Of a stretch of DNA of 64,000 nt, positions 38,817-48,107 are shown piece by piece. The DNA is from CAXBBB01 sp963841855 (GTDB taxonomy: Bacteria > Bacteroidota > Rhodothermia > Rhodothermales > BA12), in NCBI GenBank assembly GCA_963841855.1, contig CAWJEJ010000004.1, positions 434,001-498,000 on the forward strand, given 5' to 3'. How positions within the stretch are numbered: the first letter of the stretch is position 1; the number at the start of each line of letters is the position of its first letter. The notes under the pieces are model-generated. The model worked only from the letters and a program-made list of their open reading frames with translations, did not search any database and was not told the origin of the DNA. Both the position numbers and the translations under genes were made by a program.

Positions 38817-40031
38817 TCAGATGACCTTCTCGCATTCGATCTCTATGCGTCGAACGATCGTATCCCTGTTGTAATGCCTCTGAACTGCTTCGAGTCCTCT
38901 GTCGCCCATCGCACTCCTCTCTTCGGGACTAGCGTCGAATAGCTTGATCACGGATTCTGCCAGTAGTTCGGGATTCTGAGGGGTACATGTAATGCCTGCT
39001 CCACTGTCAACGACCGTAGAAGCCCCCTCGCCTTCTAGAGCGGCCAACACGGGCTTCGCAGACGCCATATACGCAAAAATCTTGTGCGGGATCGTGATTT
39101 CGAACAGCGGATCGATCTTGAGGTGGGCGAGGAGCACGTCCGAAAACGCGTAGATTTGAGACATGTCTGTAGGCGGTACGTTGCCCGTAAAAACGACATT
39201 GGAGAGACCACGCCGTTGGACATCGGCGACCAACCGGCTGTGCGCCGTTCCATCGCCTACGAGGACGAACTGAATCTCTGGTCGATCTTGAAGCAGTACC
39301 GCGGCTTCGACCACCGTCTCCAGCGCTTGAGCCTCGCCCATGTTGCCCGCGAAGACAACGTTGAACTTGCCCTGCATGCGCTCAGCGAATCTGGAGTCGG
39401 GATCCGGTTCTGCCGGTCTGTAGGTCGACATGTCGACCCAGTTGGAGACCACGCTGATTTTGGACGGATCCACGCCCTTCTCGATTAGATTGGTGCGAAA
39501 CCCCTGGGAAACCACCATCACGTGATCCGCAGCTGCATACACGAGCCGGGCAAACCACCCAACCATTCCCAAAACTCGATCACTCGTCACCAGACCTGTT
39601 GCACGTAGCGTTTCAGGCCACATGTCGTGGACGCGGTAGACAAACGGGACGCGCCATAGTTTGCTCAGGACCAGCGCCGGAATGGCAGCAGTCAGCGGAG
39701 GATGGTAGACAAGGATCACGTCTGGACGCTTCATCCGCATCAACGCAGCGACCGAAGCGGAAAATGCGTACGATAAGTAGTTCGCAACTCGCTTGACAGG
39801 CGAAGTGCTGTGATCAGGAAACAGCGGCGCACGCACGACGCGGACCTTGTCCATCCACTCGGTCATGATGCCGCGCATCCGGTAGTCCTCGTGCACTACG
39901 CCCCGAGGATAGTTCGGATATCCCGTTAGCACTTCGACCGTGTGTCCCCGCTCGGAGAGCGACTGCGCTAACTCAGACGGAAGCGAGACCGGCTCGGGTG
40001 CATACCACTGGCTGATGAATAGAATTTTCAT
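38817..40031 (-). CDS. wbuB: GT4 glycosyltransferase, probable L-FucNAc transferase (WbuB-like)
   Basis: 404 residues, GT-B fold. ILFISQWYAPEPVSLPSELA at the start matches the WbuB/WcaI group; the donor-binding half has VFAGNMGEAQALETVVEAA and the EX7E-type segment around PLFEITIPHKIFAYMASAKP. In E. coli O26 and relatives wbuB follows fnlA-fnlB-fnlC and is assigned as the L-FucNAc transferase; the order is identical here. Its start overlaps the fnlC stop by 4 bases. Donor specificity is inferred from this context. Confidence 0.88.
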   Translation of the reverse strand: MKILFISQWYAPEPVSLPSELAQSLSERGHTVEVLTGYPNYPRGVVHEDYRMRGIMTEWMDKVRVVRAPLFPDHSTSPVKRVANYLSYAFSASVAALMRMKRPDVILVYHPPLTAAIPALVLSKLWRVPFVYRVHDMWPETLRATGLVTSDRVLGMVGWFARLVYAAADHVMVVSQGFRTNLIEKGVDPSKISVVSNWVDMSTYRPAEPDPDSRFAERMQGKFNVVFAGNMGEAQALETVVEAAVLLQDRPEIQFVLVGDGTAHSRLVADVQRRGLSNVVFTGNVPPTDMSQIYAFSDVLLAHLKIDPLFEITIPHKIFAYMASAKPVLAALEGEGASTVVDSGAGITCTPQNPELLAESVIKLFDASPEERSAMGDRGLEAVQRHYNRDTIVRRIEIECEKVI

Positions 40032-41200
40032 GCTTTAGGATCGGACTCCCAATCGTACCGGCTGAACTCGGCTAAACCCCGCCACTTGTTGATTAACTTG
40101 GCCGTACCCAGTATGAGTTTGACGACACGCTGCGACGTGTTAGCGACGTCGTACTCAGCGGGAATCTCCTGCACAGGAAAGCGCTCACGCTCGTGCACGA
40201 CGAAGTTGACCGCATTGACGACGGTATCTGGATCCAATCCCGTGACGATGATGCTGCCGGTGTCGAGCGCTTCGGGTCGTTCGATAGCGTTTCTCACGGT
40301 TACGGCAGGAAAGCCAAGGATAGCACTCTCCTCGCTGATGGTGCCACTGTCCGAGATGGCGCAGAAGCAGTCGAGTTGCAGCTTGTTGTAATCGTAGAAT
40401 CCAAACGGCTTCATGAAGCGGATGTCGGCGTCGCTGGCGTCGAGGCCTGACGATTCCAGTCGCTTGCGCGTGCGCGGGTGCGTCGAGACGACGACAGGGA
40501 ATCCGAACGTCTCGTTGAGCCGCTCTAGAACGGTCACGATGCGCTTCAAGTTGACTCTGTCGTCGACGTTCTCCTCCCGGTGAACGCTGACAATGAAGTA
40601 CTCTTGAGGCTTCAGTTCCAACTGATCGAGCACATCCGACTTAGTGATGGCGTCGTGGTGCATGTCGAGCACCTCGCGCATCGGCGAGCCGCTGACATAG
40701 ATGTACCGGTGCGGGATACCCTCCGAAATCAGGTGGCGGCGGGCGTGCTCGGTATAGACGAGGTTCACATCGGCCAAGTGGTCGATCACCCTACGGTTCA
40801 CTTCTTCCGGGACGTTCGCGTCAAAGCTTCGGTTGCCCGCTTCCATGTGGTAAATCGGCACCTTCATCCTCTTCGCCATTACGGATGCCATGGCCGAGTT
40901 GGTGTCGCCGAGTATGAGCAAAGCATCCGGCTTTTCCGAGAGAATCAGCTCTTCGGTCTTCATCAAGATGCCCGACAGCACGGACCCCAACGAGGACGTG
41001 TCGACTCCCATGAAATGATCGGGCGTACGCACGCCTAACTCTTCGAAAAAGACCTCGTTGAGTTCGTAATCGTAGTTCTGTCCTGTGTGGACGAGCGTGT
41101 GATCGGTATGCTCGTCGAGAAGTTGCAGGACGGCGGCAAGGCGAATGATTTCGGGGCGAGTGCCCAGCAGCGTCATGACGCGAATTTTAGAGGCGCTCAT
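40028..41200 (-). CDS. fnlC: UDP-N-acetyl sugar 2-epimerase (FnlC/WbjD/CapG)
   Basis: 390 residues, non-hydrolysing 2-epimerase family. VMTLLGTRPEIIRLAAVLQL, LLILGDTNSAMASVMAKRMK and the active-site region VSVHREENVDD and SDSGTISEESAIL are intact. In this cassette it inverts C2 of UDP-2-acetamido-2,6-dideoxy-L-talose to give UDP-L-FucNAc. It overlaps both fnlB and wbuB by 4 bases. Without the context it could be read as a WecB-type UDP-GlcNAc epimerase. Confidence 0.92.
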   Translation of the reverse strand: MSASKIRVMTLLGTRPEIIRLAAVLQLLDEHTDHTLVHTGQNYDYELNEVFFEELGVRTPDHFMGVDTSSLGSVLSGILMKTEELILSEKPDALLILGDTNSAMASVMAKRMKVPIYHMEAGNRSFDANVPEEVNRRVIDHLADVNLVYTEHARRHLISEGIPHRYIYVSGSPMREVLDMHHDAITKSDVLDQLELKPQEYFIVSVHREENVDDRVNLKRIVTVLERLNETFGFPVVVSTHPRTRKRLESSGLDASDADIRFMKPFGFYDYNKLQLDCFCAISDSGTISEESAILGFPAVTVRNAIERPEALDTGSIIVTGLDPDTVVNAVNFVVHERERFPVQEIPAEYDVANTSQRVVKLILGTAKLINKWRGLAEFSRYDWESDPKA

Positions 41201-42303
41201 ACAGTTTCGTAGTAAGTATCCGGGTTTTCAGGGTCGAAAAGTTGATCCGACCAGAACAGCGTCACGAGTTCGCCTTCCCCAGTGTTGGTGATATTGTGAG
41301 TGTAGAGAGTTGGAATGTCGATGTAGCACGGCGTATCACCCGACACGTCGAAAGAGTCCACATCCGACGTGAGTACTTTGCGCAGCTCTATGCGCGCCGA
41401 TCCACTGAGCACGAAGAAGCGCTCGAATTTGAACCGGTGGAAGTGATTGCCGCGCGTGATCGTGGGCACCGTAGTCGAGACAAAGCACTGGCCTCCGCTC
41501 TGCCCCTTGAACGCCTCGAACAGATGGCCACGCGGATCGCTGTGAAGGGTCACCTCGCGCGGATAGAGACCTGGATAGCAGTACGAACGGTAGGCGTTGA
41601 ATAGGCGCACACGAAAGGGTTCGTCTAGGTCTGGTACGACTCCAAAGTCGTACGTCGTCTTCATCAACTGCAGCAGGCCGAGAACCTGCTTGACTGACGT
41701 GTGGTGCCCTGTCAAGCGGATGCGCCCAGTCGATCGATTGGAGGCTATGGTCCACAGATCAGAGGCAAGATCCTGAGCATGAATTAACTCTAGGGGCGCG
41801 TCTGAGTTGGCCGAGGGCGCCTCTCCAGTGGCGAGTTGATGGCAAAAAGTGGCGACCGCTGAGTTATAAAAGGGTTTTCCATACTCGCCGAAGACGTGAG
41901 GAATGATGACCTCGGCTAGCGATCCTCCTGAGCGTGACGCCCAAGCGGCGAGTACATTTGCGCTGTCTCGTTTGGCTTTTCCGTAGGTAGACAACTGGTC
42001 TCGCTCGACATGAGTGGATGACGAGAATACCACATGAGGAGATGTACCGGCGGCATCCAGGGCGTCGACTAAGCGCGTAGCCAGGTCGAGATTACCCTGG
42101 TAGACTTCCTCATCCGTATCGGCCCGATTGACGCCAGCTAGGTGGACTACGACATCGAGATTCTGAGAGAATGCAGTCAGCGCACCTGGATCAGCGAACG
42201 TCGCTCGATCGGCTAGTACAATCTCCACGTCTTCCAACGTGCTGAGAAAGCACCTAAGATGCCAGCCGACGAAGCCGTTCGATCCAGTTACTCCAATTCG
42301 CAT
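41197..42303 (-). CDS. fnlB: UDP-L-FucNAc pathway C4 reductase (FnlB/WbjC/CapF)
   Basis: 368 residues, two domains as in CapF. The N-terminal SDR has MRIGVTGSNGFVGWHLRCFL and a STYGKAKRDSANVL Tyr-Lys pair. The C-terminal cupin has GNHFHRFKFERFFVLSGSAR with metal-binding His. CapF proteins epimerise C3 with the cupin and reduce C4 with the SDR using NADPH. It overlaps fnlC by 4 bases and follows fnlA by 28 bases. Confidence 0.94.
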   Translation of the reverse strand: MRIGVTGSNGFVGWHLRCFLSTLEDVEIVLADRATFADPGALTAFSQNLDVVVHLAGVNRADTDEEVYQGNLDLATRLVDALDAAGTSPHVVFSSSTHVERDQLSTYGKAKRDSANVLAAWASRSGGSLAEVIIPHVFGEYGKPFYNSAVATFCHQLATGEAPSANSDAPLELIHAQDLASDLWTIASNRSTGRIRLTGHHTSVKQVLGLLQLMKTTYDFGVVPDLDEPFRVRLFNAYRSYCYPGLYPREVTLHSDPRGHLFEAFKGQSGGQCFVSTTVPTITRGNHFHRFKFERFFVLSGSARIELRKVLTSDVDSFDVSGDTPCYIDIPTLYTHNITNTGEGELVTLFWSDQLFDPENPDTYYETV

Positions 42304-42331
42304 AGGGTCAGTTCTGTTAGAGAACGCGAAA

Positions 42332-43345
42332 TCAGGCGGTGAACTCAGCTATTTCACTGCGGACTTCGGGAAGTTCGAGCAGGATCTGCTTGGTCTCCTC
42401 GACCGAGAGCCGGTAGGTGTTGTGAGAATGGTAGTCGTCGTGGACCTCTTCTTTGGGTGCTCCCTCGGTGAAGTACTTCTCGTAATTGAGGTCGCGCGTG
42501 TCCATGGCGATGCGGAAGTAGGATCCCATGTCTTCCGAGCGCCGCAGTTCCTCACTGGAGGCGAGCGTCTCGTACGTTTTCTCGCCGTGCCGGACGCCAA
42601 TCGTTCGGATGGGCACGGAGGACTCGAACAGACTTTGGACCGCCTGAGCTAGCACCTCTATGGTACAGGCTGGAGCCTTTTTGATAAAGACATCTCCCTG
42701 CCTCGCGTGCTCGAAGGCATGCTCGACGAGACTCACCGAATCGGTAAGCGGCATCAAAAAGCGTGTCATGCCAGGATCCGTGATGGTGATAGGGACTCCC
42801 TTCTTGATCTGCTCTATAAAACGGGGAATCACCGACCCGCGCGAGTACATCACGTTGCCGTAGCGCACACAGCAGATGACGGTGCCGTCCTCACCGATGT
42901 GGCGAGTCTCTGCCTGAGCCACTTTTTCCATGAGCGACTTGGTCATTCCCATCGCGTTGACAGGATAGACCGCCTTGTCCGTACTCAGGCAGACCACACG
43001 ATCTACCTTGTGGCGCACCGCGGCTTCGAGCACGTTGTGACTGCCGATGATGTTTGTCTTAACGGCCTGGATCGGAAAGAACTCACATGAGGGCACCTGC
43101 TTGAGCGCAGCAGCATGGAAAACGAAATCGACGCCGCGCATGACATGGTCGACGCTATCCCGATCTCGGATGTCTCCGATATAGAACTCTATGCCCTCAG
43201 CGTTTTCGAAGTCAGTCCTCATCTGATCCTGCTTCGCCTCATCCCGACTGAACACGCGGATCTGCTCGACACCTTGGGAGAGCAGCTTCCGGACGACCGT
43301 TTTACCGAACGACCCGGTGCCGCCTGTAACTAGATAAATTGACAT
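42332..43345 (-). CDS. fnlA: UDP-GlcNAc 4,6-dehydratase/5-epimerase (FnlA/WbjB/CapE)
   Basis: 337 residues, soluble SDR. VTGGTGSFGKTVVRKLL binds NADP; STDKAVYPVNAMGMTKSLME has Met at the usual Tyr position, as in CapE/FlaA1 enzymes. It opens the UDP-L-FucNAc branch, acting on the same substrate as the membrane PglF-like enzyme elsewhere in the locus but with inversion at C5. ATG at 43343-43345. Confidence 0.94.
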   Translation of the reverse strand: MSIYLVTGGTGSFGKTVVRKLLSQGVEQIRVFSRDEAKQDQMRTDFENAEGIEFYIGDIRDRDSVDHVMRGVDFVFHAAALKQVPSCEFFPIQAVKTNIIGSHNVLEAAVRHKVDRVVCLSTDKAVYPVNAMGMTKSLMEKVAQAETRHIGEDGTVICCVRYGNVMYSRGSVIPRFIEQIKKGVPITITDPGMTRFLMPLTDSVSLVEHAFEHARQGDVFIKKAPACTIEVLAQAVQSLFESSVPIRTIGVRHGEKTYETLASSEELRRSEDMGSYFRIAMDTRDLNYEKYFTEGAPKEEVHDDYHSHNTYRLSVEETKQILLELPEVRSEIAEFTA

Positions 43346-43398
43346 AGAGATGGAATAGTGATTGTGTAGCCTGCGAGTACGAGCAGAGAACTCAGAGG

Positions 43399-44289
43399 TC
43401 AGCGGCGCAGCGCTCGTCTAGCTGCCCCTGCCAGCTTGCGGGCTCCCATGTAGGACGTCCCTACGAGGGGAATCGAAAGTAACTTTGCGTGCCGTTCAGA
43501 AGAGCGATACGATCTCAGCAAAGCCGAAAATAACTCCTCGGATTGCCTCCCACTGGAGAAGTAATCCTCAATCCACCCAAGCTTCATCATGGTATCGGTT
43601 CGCTGTAAATCGATCCTCTTTCTTACGCTCAAGTTTTGAGACACATTACTTCCATGAATCCTGTATCCTATAGTTTTATCTGACGAATAATGCAGACCGC
43701 CTTCCAGTATAGCCCTGAATGCTATGATACCATCCTCTTTGGCAGACTTCTCGCTGATAGCCCCGTATTTCCCAAACAGTTCTCTACGAAAACCGAGCGA
43801 TGCCCCCATTGCAGAACAATCGCTACTCTCGATAAACTCTTCGGCTGTCGAAGTGAAGGAGGGGTTCCCTTTAAAATAAGGTCCAACTGCAGTCCCGTTC
43901 TGATCTATGATAGTGGAGTTGGTAAAGATGGCAGAAGCTTCGGGCGCTTCATCACTCAGTATGCGAGCATAAGAACTCAGCCGATGGGGAAACGAAACGT
44001 CGTCACCGGCCGCTATGGCTAGGAAGTCGCCAGAGGACTGCACCACCGCCGCATTGAGATTGCCCGCGATTCCTGTATTCGAATCGGCTAGGCGAACTAT
44101 CACGTCCGAAGCTCCATGCTTCTCCAGCACCTGCCGAATTACGTCCGCCGTTCCGTCGGGCGAGGCGTCGTCGCTGATCACGATCTCCTTATTGGCATAA
44201 TCTTGCTCGAGAGCAGATACTATAGCCTCTTCCACAAAATTTTCCTGCTTGTACGTAAGCAGCAAAATGGTCATCTTCATATCTATCAT
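43399..44289 (-). CDS. family 2 glycosyltransferase
   Basis: 296 residues, GT-A fold. TILLLTYKQENFVEEAIVSA, VISDDASPDGTADVIRQVL and the DXD-like AAGDDVSFPHRL are clear. The C-terminal third is acceptor-specific. The first ATG (44287-44289) overlaps the wzy TGA by 4 bases; a second ATG at 44278-44280 is equally close to the fold start. Base composition is visibly more AT-rich than the flanking genes, shared with wzy. Donor and acceptor are unknown. Confidence 0.93.
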   Translation of the reverse strand: MIDMKMTILLLTYKQENFVEEAIVSALEQDYANKEIVISDDASPDGTADVIRQVLEKHGASDVIVRLADSNTGIAGNLNAAVVQSSGDFLAIAAGDDVSFPHRLSSYARILSDEAPEASAIFTNSTIIDQNGTAVGPYFKGNPSFTSTAEEFIESSDCSAMGASLGFRRELFGKYGAISEKSAKEDGIIAFRAILEGGLHYSSDKTIGYRIHGSNVSQNLSVRKRIDLQRTDTMMKLGWIEDYFSSGRQSEELFSALLRSYRSSERHAKLLSIPLVGTSYMGARKLAGAARRALRR

Positions 44290-45533
44290 TTCAAGTTTAC
44301 CCTGCTCGATACGAGTTTGAATCCTATAACGAGTGTTAATACGATCCAGTTAGAGCTTGACGCCGTCACCACGTTTCCAAACGGAAAGGTTATGATGTAC
44401 ACTAGAGTGAAATAAAATATGATCATATCCAGTATGCCAGCATTCTGGACCACACGTGCAAGGATGCTCCGCGACATCGACCCCACGATGAACAAGGCGC
44501 TCATCCAGAACAAGAATCCCAATCCATACATCGTACGAGAGAGATCAGGCACCCACGCATATCCGCAATCCAGTTCGATGTCGCACAGCAGCTCCGGCAG
44601 GGTAAATCCTCTGTCGTATCCAATTGCCGAAGGAGCCAAAGCGAAGAGTATCGACGAAGGAGAGTCGAATACCTTTTGCGTCAGGTAAGTGGACGTTACG
44701 TACGATCCGAACCCGAGATATCCGAACATGCGATAGGACGCTTCGGAAAGAGCCGGAGATACTTCGTGTACGAGCGAGTATTTGTCTTCGCACAATTCGC
44801 TGGTCATGCATACCGCGTCCGATCGTATCGTCACGTTGTAGTTGAACCCGATAGCTGTGACCAACATCAGCGACAGTGTGACGATTACCCTCTTGGCGTT
44901 AGATATCTGGCTTTTCCTTCCTGGAAACAGCTGACCTCTTATGAACACTATGGATATAGCCAGGATCGCAATTTCGAACAGTTCCATACTTGTCCCTCTG
45001 GCCACCGAGAACAACACATATGCAGAAACTGGAACTAAACATATGATCCAGTAAATCTTTTTTACCTCTCTATTTGTGATGAGAACCGCAATAGGCACAA
45101 ACAAAACGATAAATTTGAGAGCGGCACCTGAAAGTATGAAGGGTATCTTCGATATGCTGAACTGAGATATGGTGGAGCTGGCAAAATACTCCTGATACTC
45201 TGCGTAAAGAGATTGACCGGCCAACATGCCAGCAATTACCTGGGGAAATGATTTACCCACATAAAACTTGGTGACTATCGAAGACAGCACTATGGCGACG
45301 ATCCCGAGGATTGCACATAAACCTATATAGTCTCTCTTCTCTACAGTGGCATACTGCGACTCACTGGCCACGGATACCGCCTTGTTCTGATACCTGAATC
45401 CCAGGGTGTAAATCAGCAGAGCCACCCACATAGCTACGACTCCCGGTACCATGCTGCTCGTAGCCACCGTGGTGCTAGAAAACATGGCGATCATAGTCAT
45501 GACGCCGTAGAATGCTGTTATAATTTTAAGCAT
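44286..45533 (-). CDS. wzy: probable polysaccharide polymerase (Wzy-like)
   Basis: 415 residues with roughly ten or more hydrophobic helices and a large extracytoplasmic loop (about 220-320, containing CMTSELCEDKY and CDIELDCGYAW cysteine-bearing segments). It has no conserved motif, as usual for Wzy; the call rests on topology, locus context and the lack of another candidate. The gene is AT-rich relative to its neighbours, typical of serotype-specific genes gained by transfer. It overlaps the upstream glycosyltransferase gene by 8 bases and the downstream one by 4. Confidence 0.75.
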   Translation of the reverse strand: MLKIITAFYGVMTMIAMFSSTTVATSSMVPGVVAMWVALLIYTLGFRYQNKAVSVASESQYATVEKRDYIGLCAILGIVAIVLSSIVTKFYVGKSFPQVIAGMLAGQSLYAEYQEYFASSTISQFSISKIPFILSGAALKFIVLFVPIAVLITNREVKKIYWIICLVPVSAYVLFSVARGTSMELFEIAILAISIVFIRGQLFPGRKSQISNAKRVIVTLSLMLVTAIGFNYNVTIRSDAVCMTSELCEDKYSLVHEVSPALSEASYRMFGYLGFGSYVTSTYLTQKVFDSPSSILFALAPSAIGYDRGFTLPELLCDIELDCGYAWVPDLSRTMYGLGFLFWMSALFIVGSMSRSILARVVQNAGILDMIIFYFTLVYIITFPFGNVVTASSSNWIVLTLVIGFKLVSSRVNLK

Positions 45534-46656
45534 TCCGTGTCACAAGCGTAGTAATGCGATTGACCGTTTCTCGTACATCAAACGTACCGTGCGCGGACAG
45601 CGCGCGTCGCCCTGATGCCGGATCGGCTTCGAGAAGGAACTTGCTCAGCTTCTTGACTTGCGGCTCGCTGTTGTCGAAGTGGTTTGTAAACAGCACGTTC
45701 GAGTCGTCAATTACAGATTCCAAGTCGTTCTGCTCTTCCACAAAACAGAGCAGGCGTAATCCAGAACCTAGATAGTCCATCGCCTTGGAAGGAAACGTAG
45801 AAATCTCGACGTTGGGGTCCGTCACGATCAGACCTGCGTCGTACTTGGCGATTTCGTCTACGTATCTATCGCGACTGATTTTGCCTTTGCAGTAGATCCA
45901 GTCCGACGAGGCATACTTTTCCTTGATCCGATCGTACTCCTCTCCCCAACTGTGGATATGGAGTGTGATGTCGGGGTTGTGGGATCGGCATTTGCCCAGG
46001 AAATCTATCGCGAACTCTATGTCGCGACCGGCTACCAACTGACCTCCAAATACGATGGCCGATCCGTACGCCTCCTTGGGCTTCGCGATGCCAGCCTTAC
46101 CCGTCCAAACGTTCATCGTAGCGAGCTTGGATTCGGGCAGACGATAGTAATCCTCCATGTAGTCGACATTGCTCTGCGTCATCCCTGTCACCGTGTCGCA
46201 CATGTTGAGCAGCCTCGACTCGGCCCATCGCAGCAGAGATTCGGCTTTTACCGGAAACATGCCCAGTTGCACCTGATGCTTGGGAAAGATATCGAACACT
46301 ATGGTGACGACATGCTTTGGCTTGTGCAGCCGGGTGAGCAGCACGTGGGGGGCCGTGGTAACTAGGGGGCCGAATAAGATGACTAAATCGATGCCCCCGG
46401 CTTGGCGAGCGACACGTACGTGCTGAGCAACCGAGCGTGTCCACGTCGAGGCGTACTTGGCTCCACCCTTACCCTGCGCTCGCATCGACCACACCCGCAC
46501 GCCTTCGATCGTCGCGCTTTCGGTGCGCTCAACGTCGCCGGTGCAGATCACGTCGACGGAGTGGCCTTCGTTGACGAGCGCTACCGCCAGATCGTTAGTT
46601 AGATACTTCGAGTCCGTCGACAGCGAGTACTTGGTGCAGACCATCAAAATGTTCAT
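45526..46656 (-). CDS. GT4-like glycosyltransferase
   Basis: 376 residues, GT-B fold. It opens MNILMVCTKYSLSTDSKYLT, with VIFGPL-like region VILFGPLVTTAPHVLL in the N-terminal half and IVFGGQLVAGRDIEFAIDFL plus VEISTFPSKAMDYLGSGLRL in the donor half, the last resembling the EX7E region. It lies between wzx and wzy. Sugar specificity cannot be assigned; candidates are the transferases for the 3-formamido sugar, Xyl or uronic acid. Confidence 0.88.
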   Translation of the reverse strand: MNILMVCTKYSLSTDSKYLTNDLAVALVNEGHSVDVICTGDVERTESATIEGVRVWSMRAQGKGGAKYASTWTRSVAQHVRVARQAGGIDLVILFGPLVTTAPHVLLTRLHKPKHVVTIVFDIFPKHQVQLGMFPVKAESLLRWAESRLLNMCDTVTGMTQSNVDYMEDYYRLPESKLATMNVWTGKAGIAKPKEAYGSAIVFGGQLVAGRDIEFAIDFLGKCRSHNPDITLHIHSWGEEYDRIKEKYASSDWIYCKGKISRDRYVDEIAKYDAGLIVTDPNVEISTFPSKAMDYLGSGLRLLCFVEEQNDLESVIDDSNVLFTNHFDNSEPQVKKLSKFLLEADPASGRRALSAHGTFDVRETVNRITTLVTRNA

Positions 46657-46679
46657 GGGCGCCTAGTTGTCGAGAAATA

Positions 46680-48107
46680 TTATCCGTTCCTGTATTCGGA
46701 GAGGAGCACGTACCCGCACCATCCGCTGAAACCGGTAGCTATCAACGCGGAAACCACGACAGACCATATACCCGCTTCCATTGCGATAAGATAGTAGCAC
46801 CCGCCAGATGCAGCCAGCGAAGAGACCATCAACCCGAAGTTGGACAGCCAGACGCGTATTCGGCCTGCCCTCTGCGCCGCTCCCCACACGACGAGCGCGT
46901 AGATCAGGTAGGCTGCCGAGTAGCCTACGCCAGCTCCTATCAGTCCAAGCCACTCGATTCCATACCACGTGGCTCCGACCAATGCCACACCGACGACTGT
47001 TTCTACGATGAAGTAGAGAGAACTCGGGCTTCGGGCCAGGATCACGAAGGCGAACGTCCACGCCCAGAACTTGAATAGGCTGCCGATCAGTTGCCACGAG
47101 AGCAAACCGACGGTTGGCGCGAACTCGCTGGAATAGATCAGTGGAACGGTGAGAGGCGCCGTCGCGACCGCGCACACGATGATGGGTCCCCCGATCAGCA
47201 GGGTCAGGCGAAGCTGCTGGTTGAGCAGCAACGCTACCTCGTTGGGGTCATCGCTGACCGCAGATATGCGCGGATAATAGTCTTGAGCCAGCGCCGTCGT
47301 GAGGATTCCTAGGTATCCCACGGAGATCGTCAGGGCAGCTCTGTAGTATCCCACGCCTTCGAGACCGAGCAGCTCGTTGACTAGCAGAGGGAGCGCGAGT
47401 ATGACGCCCGTCCCCATCAGCGTGCTGCCGACGTAGGGTATTCCGAAGCTGAATAGTCGCCGCATCGACTGGGCCAGTTCGCTCCGCTTGACCCCAGCCA
47501 GAGACACGTACCGGCTGGCGTAATGCCGCGTGAACACGTAGAGGCCTGCGCTGAGCCCTAGGACGGCCCAAACGACGCCTTCTACGCGGAGATACCAGAT
47601 CAGCGCGACGCTGAGGATCGAGCCCGCAATGACCCCATAGATGGCCGATTGGGTGAGAGATTTGACATCGTGATGAGCGTTCAGGATGCCGGTATGCGTA
47701 GCCGAAACGGCCATGAGGCACACGGCTGCTCCCAAAACGGGAAGGCTCAACGCTTGGTCGCTCGAATCGAAGATCCATCGGCTGAGAGGAGCGCGAAAGA
47801 GCGTAAACAAGGTCAGCATCGCCAAACCGGCGCACCACGTGATGAGTAGTGCAGCCCGCTTCAGCGCCATCGATTCTTCGGTCTCGCCCCTGCTGATGGC
47901 CTGAGCGCCAAGCCGAACGACGCCCGTTCCCACGCCCACTCCAGCGATCACCGACGCGATGCCGACGACGCCCTGCATCACGCCCAAATATCCGATTCCT
48001 ATCGGCCCGATCAGGACCGCCCAGATCTTGTTGGCTACGACTCCGACTCCGACTCGAACGACAGAACCCGAGGACAGGATCGCCGTCGCCCGCAGGACGG
48101 ACTTCAC
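46680..48107 (-). CDS. wzx: O-antigen/polysaccharide flippase (Wzx)
   Basis: 475 residues with about twelve or more membrane helices of the MATE/MOP polysaccharide transport family (for example IWAVLIGPIGIGYLGVMQGV near the N-terminus, a typical Wzx segment). It flips undecaprenyl-linked repeat units to the periplasm. The start is GTG (48105-48107) overlapping the aminotransferase TGA by 4 bases. Confidence 0.92.
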   Translation of the reverse strand: MKSVLRATAILSSGSVVRVGVGVVANKIWAVLIGPIGIGYLGVMQGVVGIASVIAGVGVGTGVVRLGAQAISRGETEESMALKRAALLITWCAGLAMLTLFTLFRAPLSRWIFDSSDQALSLPVLGAAVCLMAVSATHTGILNAHHDVKSLTQSAIYGVIAGSILSVALIWYLRVEGVVWAVLGLSAGLYVFTRHYASRYVSLAGVKRSELAQSMRRLFSFGIPYVGSTLMGTGVILALPLLVNELLGLEGVGYYRAALTISVGYLGILTTALAQDYYPRISAVSDDPNEVALLLNQQLRLTLLIGGPIIVCAVATAPLTVPLIYSSEFAPTVGLLSWQLIGSLFKFWAWTFAFVILARSPSSLYFIVETVVGVALVGATWYGIEWLGLIGAGVGYSAAYLIYALVVWGAAQRAGRIRVWLSNFGLMVSSLAASGGCYYLIAMEAGIWSVVVSALIATGFSGWCGYVLLSEYRNG

